Source: Adiantum capillus-veneris (lineage: Eukaryota > Streptophyta > Polypodiopsida > Polypodiales > Pteridaceae). Taken from it: a DNA stretch of 64,000 nt. Where the stretch lies: NCBI GenBank assembly GCA_014529385.2, contig CM043957.1:85005881-85069880 (forward strand), given 5' to 3'. This document shows, piece after piece, positions 1 to 12,119 of the stretch (its first letter is position 1; each line of letters opens with the position of its first letter). Both the position numbers and the translations under genes were made by a program. The notes below the pieces were generated by a model that saw only the letters and a list, made by a program, of their open reading frames with translations, searched no databases and was not told where the DNA came from.

Positions 1-480
1 ACAGGGTACTATCAATCAAAACATTGTCCATAATAACCATGACTAGTACCCTTCTTGTCTCAAGACCACCTAAGGGTGAAAAACGGCACCCATTCCTTAT
101 TCAAATCCGGAGTGGATAAACCCCCACCCAAGGTTCCGGGTGCCCATACACCAAACCAGTTGCCCATACAATCGGGCGGCTCCCCTAGGATAAAAACGGT
201 ATCCTAACTTATGTAGAAACATCAAGACATGACACGGAGTAGAAACTCATCGTTCATGGGGGTAACCGACTTAATCGTGGCTAGAAAGCCAATCATTATC
301 ATCAATTTATATCAAGGAGTCGGAGGTGTCTTGAGACAAGCTGTCTTAAGGATGATCAAACATATCTTTCCTAATTCAACCAGTTTTAACCCAAACAATT
401 CTTTCCTATATTATAAACAAATGCACGCTGGAAGTTACCTTCCGTTTTCAACCAATTTATCCTTCTTACGTATGCAATGC
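1..480. other. Intergenic or degenerate repeat, no gene recognised
   Basis: No open frame here resembles a known family. The only long frame (229-483, plus) lacks recognisable motifs. If the minus-strand coding start at 698 belongs to a spliced gene or a gypsy gag, this stretch would be its intron or downstream sequence, but I cannot show this. Confidence 0.3.
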
Positions 481-534
481 TAACTTATAAAAGAACTTAA
501 ACTAATTAAAGACTTAATTGAATAATGGAAACCC

Positions 535-698
535 ACCTGGGATTGATTGTCCATCTGTTGTTGCGCTGGCGCCTGAAGACTCTCCTCCGTAGGCCTACTA
601 CTAGGCCTGGCTTCGTCGTCATGCGATGCTCTAATTCGTTTTGGAGCTACATCCTCATCATCAGATGTAGGATTTGCTCGGGTCCTTTTTGGTATCAT
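535..698 (-). CDS. Possible N-terminus of a gag-like or unknown protein
   Basis: A minus-strand frame starts with ATG at 698. It encodes a basic/acidic, low-complexity N-terminus (MIPKRTRANPTSDDEDVAPK at the start, later runs of S, E, A and Q). This composition resembles the start of many plant Ty3/gypsy gag proteins. A CAG|GTGGGT splice-donor-like site lies near 536, after which the frame loses this character. It could therefore also be the first exon of a host gene. A minus-strand TATA box sits 2.7 kb upstream, across a 152-bp tandem repeat. No domain is recognised and the rest of the protein is not visible in the window. Confidence 0.3.
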
Positions 699-715
699 AA
701 CTTCTTATCCTTATA

Positions 716-1129
716 AAAAGGACGTCTAATTATTAGATAAATAGTTCAAAATCTAGACTTAACCTTTGTATTTAACCGTAACCCATCCAAGGTTAAATTT
801 ATAGTTTTAATTGATAAATTCTTGACTTAGTAATTTCTTATTTGTCTATATAAGCATGATAACTTCTTACACCGTTTCCCTAAGGGTTTTCTAAGCTCTC
901 CTAACTTTCTTATAATTTTCTATATCTTTTTCCTAATTTTCCTATCAACTTTTAAGCTAATAATTTACTTGTTTTGGGCTTAATATTTATTGTATTTAAT
1001 TTCTCTTAGAGATTTCATTTCCTTAACTTGATATCATAGGTTTTCACTTACTATAATTTTTCTAAAAACTTTTAACCACAAGTCTATTTATTTTAATTAA
1101 TCATTTGCTCAAAATAAGACTTTTGGTCA
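716..1129. other. AT-rich noncoding stretch
   Basis: No ORF or RNA gene is seen. It lies between the small coding start at 698 and the 152-bp tandem array and shares the array's AT-rich composition. Confidence 0.4.
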
Positions 1130-3080
1130 ATTATGACTTACTAATCTCACTAATTAACTATGGTATAATTACCACAAGTAGATAAGGATATTTTTGACCT
1201 CTGGTAATTATCTTATTATTTTCTAACTTAATTATATAATTTTCATCTTCAATTTTCAGCTAAAAATAGTGTAATTTGACTTAGATAAATATCTATGCTA
1301 CTTTTCTAACCTTGAAATAATTATCAAGGCCTCTTTACCCTATAACATAGCTCTGATAAATAGCATGTAATCATATAGCATGATTTACTAATTTCCCTCT
1401 TTAATTTTTTAGCTAAAAATAGTGTAATTTGACTTAGATAAATACCTATACTACTTTTCTAACCTTGGCATAATTATCAAGGCCTCTTTACCCTATAATA
1501 TACCTCTCATATATAGCATATAATCATATAACATGATTTACTAATTTCCCTCTTTAGATTTTAGCTAAAAATAGGGTAATTTGACTTAGATAAATATCTA
1601 TACTACTTTTCTAACCTTGTCATAATTATCACGGACTTTTTACCCTACAATATAGCTCTGATAAATAGAATATAATCATATAACATGATTTACTAATTTC
1701 CCTCTTTAGATTTTAGCTAAAAATAGTGTAATTTGACTTAGATAAATATCTATACTACTTTTCTAACCTTTTCATAATTATCACGGCCTCTTTACCCTAC
1801 AATACAGATCTGCTAAATAGCATGTAATCACATAGCATGATTTACTAGTTTCCCTCTTTAGTTTTTAGCTAAAAATAGTATAATTTGACTTAGATAAATA
1901 TCTTCACTACTTTTCTAACCTTGTAATAATTATCAAGGACTCTTTACCCTATAATATAGCTCTGATAAATAACATGTAATTATAGTGCATGATTTACTAA
2001 TTTCCCCCTTTAATTTACCCCTAAAAATAGCGTAATTCCACTAAGATAATTAGTTAAACTAATTATCTAAGATTAGCATAATTATCAAAGGTTACCTAAC
2101 ATCAAATGAACCTCTAAAAATTAACTCAATTCAATTTGAACCTATTCAATAATTTCTCTTATTTAAATTTCTCAAAAAACAGAGTAATTTTGCCTAATTA
2201 ATTAGCTAAATTAATTATCTGAGCTTTTAATAATTATCACACGTTTATTAACACCTAATTAACCACTCATAAATATATCACAGTAATTTAATTCAATTTA
2301 CTAATTTCCTCCTTTTAATTATCTCAAAAACAAGAGTATTTTTGCGTAATTAATTAGCTACATTAATTTTTTGAGCTTCTCCTAATTATCACGGGTTTTT
2401 TTACATCTAATTAACCCCTAATAATTATATCATAGCATTTGAAATCCTTTTACTAATTTCCCCTATTTAAATTTCTCAAAACATAGGGTATTTCTATCAA
2501 AGTAATTAGCTAGATTATTTTTTTGAGCTTAATCTAATTATCACGGGTTTTTAAGCACCTAATTAACCACTGATAATTATATCATAGCATTTGAGTTATT
2601 TTTACTAATTTCCCCTATTTAAATGGTTCAAAATACAGGGTATATTTGCTAAATTAATTAGCTAAATTAATTTTTTGAGCTTCTCCTAATTATCACGGGT
2701 TTTTAAACACCTAATTAACTAATGATAAATATATCACAACATTTGAAATCATTTTACTAATTTTCCTTATTTAAATTGCTCAAAAAACAGGGTATTTCTG
2801 CTAAAATAATTAGCTAGATTAACTTTCTGAGATTTTTCTAATTATCACGGGTTCTTAAACACCTAATTAACCACTGATAATTATATCATCTCATTTGAAA
2901 TTCATTTACTAATTTCTCCTATTAAAATTGTTTAAAAAACAAAGTAATTATGCCTAATTAATTAGGAAAACTTCTCAGAAAATTATAGGATAATTTTTCT
3001 AGATTAATAAATGTTTAATGCATCTCTGATAAATAATTCAACTTAATCTAATCCTAATTAATATTTTTACCATTAATTCA
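1130..3080. repeat. 152-bp tandem repeat array, about 12 copies
   Basis: The marker AGCTAAAAATAGTGTAATTT recurs at 1258, 1411, 1563, 1715 and 1867, and in weaker form at 2019, 2171, 2322, 2473, 2627, 2778 and 2930, so the period is 152 (plus or minus 2) bp. Each unit also contains AATTATCAAGGCCTCTTTAC-like and GATTTACTAATTTCCCTC-like blocks. Copies at 1258-2018 are very similar to one another. From 2020 on they drift toward a second subtype with TAATTAGCTA-like blocks. The unit is AT-rich and has no coding potential. The array lies between a minus-strand TATA box and the coding start at 698, which fits an expanded leader or LTR-internal array of a gypsy element, or a small satellite. Confidence 0.9.
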
Positions 3081-4082
3081 TGGTTAATTTGGCTAATTTC
3101 CGCCTTAATATGATAGGATAAATAATCAGCTTAGTATTACTAAGCTTAATTATAATAATCAGCAGAGATTAATTAATTTAAAGAGGTTTAAAGAGTATGC
3201 ATAGGCCTAATCTTTGATTTATTAGCAATTTATCTTAATCTAATCTTGCTAATTAAGAAGGATTAGGTTAATTACCGTTAGGGTTAATCAATTAGAGATT
3301 AACTCTAATTATTTCTACGTAGTGTTCTCTCTAGATGAGAGAGAGAGTAGCAAGGCTCCGAGTCTGTGTAAAATGTGAAGCTAGGGGTCATATTTATAGT
3401 TTTCTGGCACTCATAAGCTCTCACCGGCTAAAAAAGGCAGTTGCTTGAAGTTCAAGCAGCCCCCAGCAAGTCAAAAAACGACCCCTGCTGCTAAATGAGT
3501 CCCTGGCAGGTGAGTGATGACCCTCCCATGACCTGGCAGCTTTTAAAATGTCAATTTTGCTATAATTTGACTTATTTTTGCTTAATTGGTAAATATCTTG
3601 TAAATATCTGGGAGACCTTTAATAAAGTCCATGCTTAAATGATTACTGCAACCCTTCAATTTTACCTATTTTACTCAATTCACAGTGTAAACTTCCAGGG
3701 GTCATAACTATGCCAGTTTTTATCGGAATTCAATTCTGAAAATTTCTACCCCGGGGTTTGCTGTGCTTAAGATTCCAAAAATACCAATATTTGCCATGGT
3801 CGGACAATTCTACATTGCTTTTTCAATAATCATATCAGTTTGATTAAGCTTTATACAACCTTTAAGGTTTCAGAAACTGAAAACCTTACAAACCAAAATC
3901 CCAACCCTAAACACCTAGTGCAAAATCATGTAGGATGTATGGTCAAAATTTGCAGGTCATCGTTTTTGAAAACTAAAGTGCCTAATGTGTAGCTCTACTC
4001 AATGCGAATGAGTGGATATGCTGAAATGCGAAAACGGATAATGTATGCTCACCGAATCACCAGATGAAGCTCATAGGTTGAT
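3081..4082. other. Unassigned, probably LTR or promoter-like sequence
   Basis: No coding region is found. It contains a short GA run (3338-3350) and a minus-strand TATA box. A stretch near 3894-3918 (CCAAAATCCCAACCCTAAAC) resembles 32257-32281 in the intact LTR of element G. The truncated LTR of G may therefore continue here after an extra segment of about 165 bp, but the match is short and could be chance. Confidence 0.35.
3391..3398 (-). promoter_or_regulatory. Candidate TATA box
   Basis: On the minus strand the sequence reads TATAAATA, followed by a CT-rich run, as in many plant and LTR promoters. It would drive transcription leftward into the 152-bp array and the coding start at 698. This is motif evidence only. 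Confidence 0.35.
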
Positions 4083-4504
4083 CTTGCAAAACCAGACCGT
4101 ACGCCCGCAATGTAGGTATCGGCGCGTAGCTCTCGTCGGGGGCAACACACTACACTTCTCCGCACTCGATTCCGACCACCAGTGCGCACGTAGCGTCAAG
4201 ATGAAACGCTCACTCTCTCTCGTACACAGTACACTCACTCACACACAGAACTCTTTTAAAAATGACAAAGGTTTTTTTCATTAAGGTCAAAAGTGGTATA
4301 AATACCTTACAATCTCAAACCCTAAGGTTCCAATTTAACCATCTGCTCAATCTAAATGTCAAAAATGGGATACAATCTGAAAACTTCTGTAAGCCCAAAT
4401 ATTTACAAAGGTGAAATATCGGTTTTTCTCAATAAATGAATAATTACAACAAATAATATTCCGCCGAGCAGTCATTTTCTGTTGGGTGTGTCCAGCTGCT
4501 AACA
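4083..4504 (-). repeat. 3' LTR of element G, truncated
   Basis: This is a direct repeat of 32283-32704. By eye about 24 differences occur in 420 bp (about 94% identity), mostly transitions. It starts (minus strand) with TGTTAGCAG right after the polypurine tract. Similarity to the full 761-bp LTR stops at about 4083, so some 340 bp of the LTR are missing or replaced. The plus-strand ORF at 4045-4284 and the minus ORF in the other copy are not genes. Confidence 0.85.
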
Positions 4505-4518
4505 CTCCCCCCCTCCTT
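4505..4518 (-). promoter_or_regulatory. Polypurine tract of element G
   Basis: On the minus strand AAGGAGGGGGGGAG abuts the TGTTAG start of the 3' LTR. This is the expected plus-strand primer for reverse transcription. Confidence 0.85.
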
Positions 4519-4556
4519 GTTCATGTCGTCCCCGACATGGCTGTTGAGCTACTTCT

Positions 4557-6540
4557 TTAGTGTAGGCTTTCATGCATCTTGATAAGTGACTCATATCTCG
4601 CATGCTTAGCAAGTAGCGTCGGGCCGAATATATATGTGCTGATTGTGAAGAAGCCGGTGTAGAAGGATTCTTCAAAGTCCTGGAGGTGATAAGATGGCAA
4701 AAACATAATCCTTTGATACAATGCATGTATCACCTCGTGAGAAGGCTGACCAGAGAGATCGTATGCACATCTGTGTGTATCTTGAAAGAAGAAGATGATG
4801 TATGTCGCCTGGCCTGGTTTGAAGGTCTTGAAGACTGCCAAAAGGGTTTTACATATCTTTCTCATCATGATGCAAGATAGGTCAAGTGAGCCAGTGAACA
4901 ATTCGATGGCGCCCGTTAGGGTTTTTACCATGTATTGCTCCCTTATTCTCTCACCTGTCTTCAAGCCTGGCAGCTTCGGGTAATTGAGCCAAGTGGGTTG
5001 GCTTCTTTGCAATAGCTCATGGGATTTCCATGTCCTCATCCTTGGTAGAGGGCAGAAACTGAGGTTATCTCTGATCACTTTAGGTGCCTCTACCAAATGG
5101 ATTAGATATTGAGGATACTTTGTCAGCCATGCCTTTCTCCACCTGGGTTGAGAGTCCGCTATCAGCTTGACCCCTTCAGGTTTGTAGATATCGTCTTTGT
5201 ACAATGGCATTGTTGGCCCCTCTTTTATTCTTTTGTTGATCATGGAAGCTTCATACTTTAGCAGAGGATATGGGAGAGATGGTTGTAGCCATTCACGCCG
5301 AAGGTTACAAGCATCCATCTTCTCAACAGTCATCGACTTAAACACTCTCTGCTCCCATTCCAATTCTTCTTTGGTTGTGTCTCTTACTGCCGCTTCTATG
5401 GCCTTCTGCAGCTTCTCTTCTTCTTCTTGTGTTAGATCTTGTGGCTCTTGTGAGGGTCCCACCAGGATTTCCTCTTGCATGGTGGTGTCCACTAGGTCTT
5501 CCACATTTTGTATGTCAATCCCCTCTGTGGCTATTGGCCCAGTGCTAAACTGTTGCTCTTCCGTTTGCTACTGGCCTCTCAGCTCTTCTATCTGCTTCTG
5601 ATGTGTCTTCTTTTCCTCATCCGCTTGCTCTTCCATGTTTACTAGGAGGTCGTTTAGATCTGCATTTATTTTCTCCGCCTCCTCAAGCTTCCTTTTGATG
5701 GCTTCTAGCTCATTCTTTATGGCCTGATTTTCTTCTTCTAGGTGGTTCTGCATTACCATAGACCCCTCAATCATCATCAGCCTTTGATTTTTCTCTAATG
5801 TCAACTCCTTTTGGAGCTCCTTCATTTGTTCTTCATATAAATCAATCTCAGAAGTCGTGTTAGTCGAGCTAGCAGCTCTGACTCTGGCCAAAGATGCTCG
5901 TAGTCGTTGGATTGTTTGATCTTTGACTTTAATATGATCTTTCAGCTTGATCACTTCATCTTGGCTCGCTTCATGCTCTATCTCTGCCTTTTCTTTGGCA
6001 TTCCTCAATGTTTCCACTTCCTTGGATTCTTCAGCAAGTTGTAGGGTTAGGTTGTCCCTTTCTCTCTCTGCATCTGTCAATGACTTGCTAATTTTCTTGT
6101 ATTCTTCTTCAGCTCTTTGATGCTTGTTTTCAGCTGCCTGATTTTCTCGTTCCATCTCCTGGAATCTTTGTAATGCCGTGGCCAGACTGGCTTGCAGCTC
6201 TGTTTGTTTCTCTATCGACTCTTGGCTTTGTTTTTGTAGTGTGTCTACTTCAGCCTTAATCTGAACTTCAGTGGTTTTGCGATTAGAAATCTCACTTTCC
6301 ATGGCCATTGATCTTACCTTGAGCCCGGTTAGCTTGTGCATCACCACATCCAAGTCATTGGTCGGTGGCTATAGGTCCACTGTATTAGTGGCCATCTCTT
6401 TCAGTTCCACTAACCGCAGGCTCTACATCTGTTCCTTGGGCCTTGTGCTTGCCAACTCAAAGGCCAAAGTGGCTGCCTCTTCTCCTGAATACCCCGTAGC
6501 TAGTAGATCAGTGAATATTCTGAATTATTTTCTTATGGAT
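4557..6540 (-). pseudogene. Element G ORF3, coiled-coil C-terminal part
   Basis: Two long frames (6353-5568, 261 codons; 5504-4557, 315 codons) are in the same phase and separated by one TAG. The frame stays recognisable up to about 6530 through further in-frame TAGs near 6431 and 6373. The 261-residue part is rich in E, K, Q and L with heptad-like spacing, a strong coiled coil. The 315-residue part is non-repetitive, with tryptophan-containing motifs and a somewhat hydrophobic stretch (KPGQATYIIFFFQDTHRCAY) but no clear signal peptide. It ends 39 bp before the polypurine tract, so it is the last ORF of G. No enzyme domain is recognised. Its place is that of the env-like ORF of some plant gypsy elements, but nothing visible proves an envelope function. 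Confidence 0.6.
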
Positions 6541-6598
6541 CCATCTTTTCCTCTTTCGTTTCTTCTTCTTATTTCTGCTCTTGCTCTTGGCTCTTTTC

Positions 6599-8065
<1,467 letters not shown>

Positions 8066-8230
8066 AGATCCTGTTGCACTCAGTAGTTCGAAGTTAGCGT
8101 TTTTTTCATATTAGTTGAGAAACTGAGTTTTAACTATCCAAATGACTTGAAAATTGAAAATAAAACTTAAAAGGAACTAGGGAAACTCGGCATGTGCTCA
8201 CAATATCATTCTGGCCAAAATTTATCATTC

Positions 8231-9078
8231 AGACATCCTACGTGTAGGATGTCTATTTCATCAGTTTTTGGTGAAACTTGGCAGGCTAGTGGTCCTTGAC
8301 CTCTGCAACATGGCTATGTGATTGGAATTGGGTTTGGGCTTCAAAAAGTGCATTTTTTGCCAGATCTAGGCTTTAGGCTCACAAATTGGGTAGGATGTCC
8401 ACAACAGGTGGAAATTGATATTCAAATGGGTTGAAATTTGATATATGAGCTTCTTGCACCATGGTAATGGCTCCCATGAGGTCATTTCTTGCACAGTAGG
8501 TCAAAATCATGCTGGAGACATCCTACGCGTAGGATGTCTTTTTCATCAAAATGGCTTAAAATTGGTTCTCGGGGTAGCTCTTGGCATGTGGAACATGGCC
8601 CTGCTCTTGGATTTTGATTTGGACAAGAATTGGTGTTGGTAAGAGCATGTGTAGTGATTTTGAGCCAAATGGGATGGGAATGGCTTGAAACTTGATATAT
8701 GGGCTTATGAAAGTATCATAAAGAGATCTGGAACTGAACAATGCCATCTGGGGGTCAAAAATATCATTTAGACATCCTACGCATAGGATGTCTATTTCAT
8801 CATTTTTCACTTGTGACCATAGAGATAACTTGGCAATGTGCTCATGAGTGTATTGTGCAAGTTTCATGTGATTTGGACAAGTTTTGGTAGGTCTATGGCC
8901 CATTATTCCCTGTATGCTCTGACTTTGCGTTTTTTGATGCACATGAGGTCATTTTTTGTCCAAATGTGATGAAACTTGGTGGCTAGCTTGTACGGGCTAT
9001 TCAGAAGCTGTGTGTGATGAGAAATGTTAGGTTTGGTGCCCAGATTTGGCCTTGAGACATCCTACGTGAAGGATTTCT
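8231..9078. repeat. Palindrome-bearing repeats, 3' cluster (4 units)
   Basis: A 24-nt palindrome, made of AGACATCCTACG and its reverse complement, occurs at 8231-8254, 8516-8539 (perfect), 8770-8793 and 9055-9078 (decayed). The first and third have one mismatched central pair. Spacing is 285, 254 and 285 bp. Flanks are related but more diverged; shared words include TATTTCATCA after the palindrome and ATTTGGACAAG about 110 bp later. A half copy (GGGTAGGATGTC) is near 8390. It lies between ORF3 and the integrase end of element G. No coding frame runs through it. Confidence 0.9.
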
Positions 9079-10881
9079 CCTGATGAAATTTTCATGGTGA
9101 GTGCTACTGGTGCCTGAGCCCCCCTCAGTCCCTTTTAAGCCCTATTTCAACAAAAAAGTCAATGGATAGAAAGAAACTCCCTGTGTGGATTTCAGAGCCT
9201 CCGAGCCATTTTCTGACTGTTGGAGTGATTTTCGGCGATGAAATTTCTTGATGTTGGTCTCCATAGCTTCACGGTCCCTTGGGGATCCTTGCCATATGGT
9301 TTTTGTCGACTTTGGCTTCACCGGAGCTCCGTTTGGCAATTTGTCACTCTGGAAGCGCCCATGGTTGCATTTTCATGTCTTCGATGACTTGTGATGGTCT
9401 ACCACCATAGGACTTGGTTGTTGATGGTCTACGAAATCCGCTCGTGAAGTTTGGTGGCAAACGGACATGTGGTTTGGCCGCGAGAGCCTTTTGACGCTTT
9501 GTGTGTCTGATGCCGTTTCTAAATTTTAGTGCCGCTTCGGGTCACCTTATGGCCATGTGGGCTATATAGACTTTGTTGAGCATGTCGAGATGCTCCTACC
9601 CATGAGTTTTGGTAGCATTTGAGCGCCTTTCCGCCGATTTCCCATTTGGTGGCCTCTTGCGGAGCTCTAGGAATTAGGGTTTCTCCCGATGGTTTTCTAC
9701 TGCCTTTGGGCATCCAAAAGTGGTCTCCTATGCTAGGGTAAGCTGCCCATGAAGTCTCATTGCTTTTTGGCCATTTCTACTTGTAGGTCTCTGCTGCCCT
9801 CTTTCTGTGTGAACCCTACGCTAGTTTTCGCGACAAAACAACAAACATGCGTGAAAAGCTCAAGGTGGTGAGCCTACCTCTCATGTATGGAGCGTGTCGG
9901 GTGGTCGTGCGCGTCGTAGAAGCAGCTGGAAGTCCCGTTCGCTCTAGGTGGTAGGAGCTCTCTCTCAAAAGGCAATAGTAGAAATGAGCTTAAAATGAAG
10001 TGAAAATTTCTTATAATGGGGGTCCCCGAACCACTTTCCATGAAATTTGACATGTGCTCCCAAACTCCTTGCGAGATGCGGTTTAGGCTCAAAAATTTCT
10101 TGATTTAAACTCCATTTGTCCAGTTTCCGAGAAATTTGACGTTTCGGTCAAAATCTGGCCAAATCATGCTTTCCGCTCCATTCACATAATTGCACCCCCA
10201 TTGTACCATAGATTGTCCTATAGTCACTGATAATCCCCATATTTTTTGTTTTTCATTACGACCGTTTTTCGCCTGCTTTTTGTATTTTCGAAGTTTTTCT
10301 GCCGAAATTTAGTAAAGGTAAAAGGAAAATAGCAAATTAAACCCAAAAAATCCCCAAAAATCATAATAAATCAAAAACATCATCGTAGAACACTATATAC
10401 ACTCACATGCAATTTTTATGGCCGGATTTCTCAGTTTTTTCCAATATTTTGATGGAAAAATGGCTATTTTTACTTGTATACACACACCTAAGGACTTGAT
10501 TTGGCGTTTGGCCCCATATACTTGTAGATTCATGCTGTATAAGGGCATATGTACTTGGTTAGTCAGAAAATTTTGCAATCAAACGACAACCCTTTAAAAT
10601 AGTCAAAAAACATGCCCTTTTTTTGCTCTTTTTTCCATTGGGTCCGCATTTGAGAATGCCTCCCCCCCCCTAGCAGAGTCCTCCCGGACGACAAGGTATC
10701 ACCGCGGTGTATGTGCCGTCCATGGGTTAAAAATTGTGCTTATGCTCGGCCGTGTAATGTGGCCCTATATGATGCATACTCGATCAATGCATGAAAAAAA
10801 TTAATGCTATGCAAGAGGAGGGTATAAGCAAGATGCTTATTGGCATTCTCCGTCGAGGTTTCTTGTTTGTTGTTGATTTGG
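9079..10881. other. Noncoding spacer of element G
   Basis: Only short frames without recognisable motifs occur. It holds a C-run near 10662-10671 and short A/T-rich runs. It separates the W-[VI]-P-K ORF from the palindrome block and ORF3. It could contain decayed coding sequence, but I recognise none. Confidence 0.45.
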
Positions 10882-11511
10882 TCAGCAGATTTTCTTTGCA
10901 AGTAAAAGTTGTAACTCTACTGCTCTCTGTTTAATCGTCTTTCTTGTAAAAGTCGCTTGGTTTGCCGCTACAGTCGAAATGGCCATGGTTGTCTCGTTGG
11001 AGAGAATTGTCGTGTCGGAATTGGCCATAGTCTTTGTCTCTTTTTCTTTCCATTTGTAGCTTTGCTTTGGAGGTTTTTGTAGGTTTATTACTACTTTCAC
11101 AGTTGTCATTGTTTTGTTGCTGATTGGCACCCACATAGATCGGTTTGCCGGTTTCGTATGTAGTGTGTGTCTGCATGCCGATGTTGCTTGTACTGAAGGG
11201 TGTTTCTTTTGCTTCGGTTTTGGGATCCAAATGCGAGTCTCCCTTAAGTTGTTACTGAGCAGTTTCTTTGGGATCCATATCTGTTTAATTCCCTTGGTTT
11301 TTGGTTGAACTGTCTGCTTTGGTTGACTTCTTCTATTGTATTGTGGTTTGTCTGCCATGTCATCTCTATCCTTCCTCACCCATACTTGTTTGTCTCGTGT
11401 TGCTATCCTTGATCTCTTCACCGTGGTCGGTGTTGTTTTATGTTTGGGGTGAACATGGTTGGTAGTTCCGTGTTTGTTCACCATGGATATTGTGTTGTTT
11501 TGTAGTGGCAC
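10882..11511 (-). CDS. Basic protein with W-[VI]-P-K repeats, 3' of integrase
   Basis: A 209-codon open frame, rich in K, T, Q and N. It carries four spaced copies of an aromatic-basic motif: KQVWVRK, KQIWIPK, TRIWIPK and RSMWVP, about 25-45 residues apart. I know W-[VI]-P-K type motifs from linker regions of some plant retroelement polyproteins, but no enzymatic fold is visible. The next upstream frame (11712-11512) ends in a related Gln-rich linker, so the two were probably one polyprotein. It follows the integrase region of element G in the same orientation. It may be part of an extra ORF of G, or a fragment of another element captured by it. Confidence 0.5.
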   Translation of the reverse strand: MPLQNNTISMVNKHGTTNHVHPKHKTTPTTVKRSRIATRDKQVWVRKDRDDMADKPQYNRRSQPKQTVQPKTKGIKQIWIPKKLLSNNLRETRIWIPKPKQKKHPSVQATSACRHTLHTKPANRSMWVPISNKTMTTVKVVINLQKPPKQSYKWKEKETKTMANSDTTILSNETTMAISTVAANQATFTRKTIKQRAVELQLLLAKKIC

Positions 11512-12110
11512 TCATCCTTTTGGTTCTTTATCCAGTGATTGTGTTGTTGCCTTTTGATTCTTTTGGGGTTGCTGAGCAAAGGCTATCACCTGTTGTTCTT
11601 GTGCATGCTGAATTTTTACTACATCCTCATTCCAATCTATCTGCACATTATACTCTTTTTGCCAAGGTTGTCCCAACAGCATGGGGTGTTGTGTGCTTTC
11701 ATCCTTAACCACATAAAAATTGTGTGGGTAAATATATTGATGTGCTTATACATGCAATATAGTCCATCCCACTGTTTTTAGCGAATGTGATATACTACTT
11801 TCCAGAACTTGTGGAGTAGGATGTAGTTGACCTTTGGACTCAAGCTGTTTGTATAATCTGTAAGAGATTAGATTTTTTTGAGCTCATCAAGCAATCTCGT
11901 TGATTCAACTTGACTGCTACCCACTTTCACTGCAATTATTGGCTCCATTGTGTCTTCATCAAAATTCGTTAGTCGAATGGCATTGATTCGCAACGGTGAT
12001 CCACATTGTTGTTGTTGTCTTAGAAGCCGTCTTTTGGCAATGCGTTCATTTGCTTCTGCTTGAGCCTCTTCTCATACCCTTTGTTTCTCCTTTGTCCGTT
12101 GTTTTTCTTG
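11512..12110 (-). pseudogene. Second retropepsin-like fragment 3' of integrase
   Basis: Minus-strand frames with several stops. The first part reads through LRINAIRLTNFDEDTMEP and a following I-x-V-K-V-G-S-S region. The last part contains HPMLLGQPWQKEYNVQIDW, which matches the C-terminal L-G-R-P-W signature of plant gypsy proteases. The expected catalytic D-[ST]-G or D-G-G is not seen; the matching place reads LLDELKK, and the stretch between shifts frame. Element G already has a protease at 16304-16990, so this is an additional copy in an unusual place, after integrase. It is clearly decayed. Confidence 0.5.
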
Positions 12111-12119
12111 ATGGATTTG

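Noticed and set aside
3894-3918. Extension of the truncated 3' LTR of G
   Set aside because: About 22 of 25 bases resemble the intact LTR at a plausible place, but sequence further left does not align, so I did not extend the LTR call.
4045-4284. Plus-strand ORF, with a minus counterpart at 32272-32490
   Set aside because: Both lie in LTR sequence of element G, in different strands and frames, and lack motifs.
8231-9078. Palindromic repeats as a CRISPR-like array
   Set aside because: The intervening sequences are related repeats, not unique short spacers, spacing is about 250-285 bp, and the context is a plant retrotransposon.
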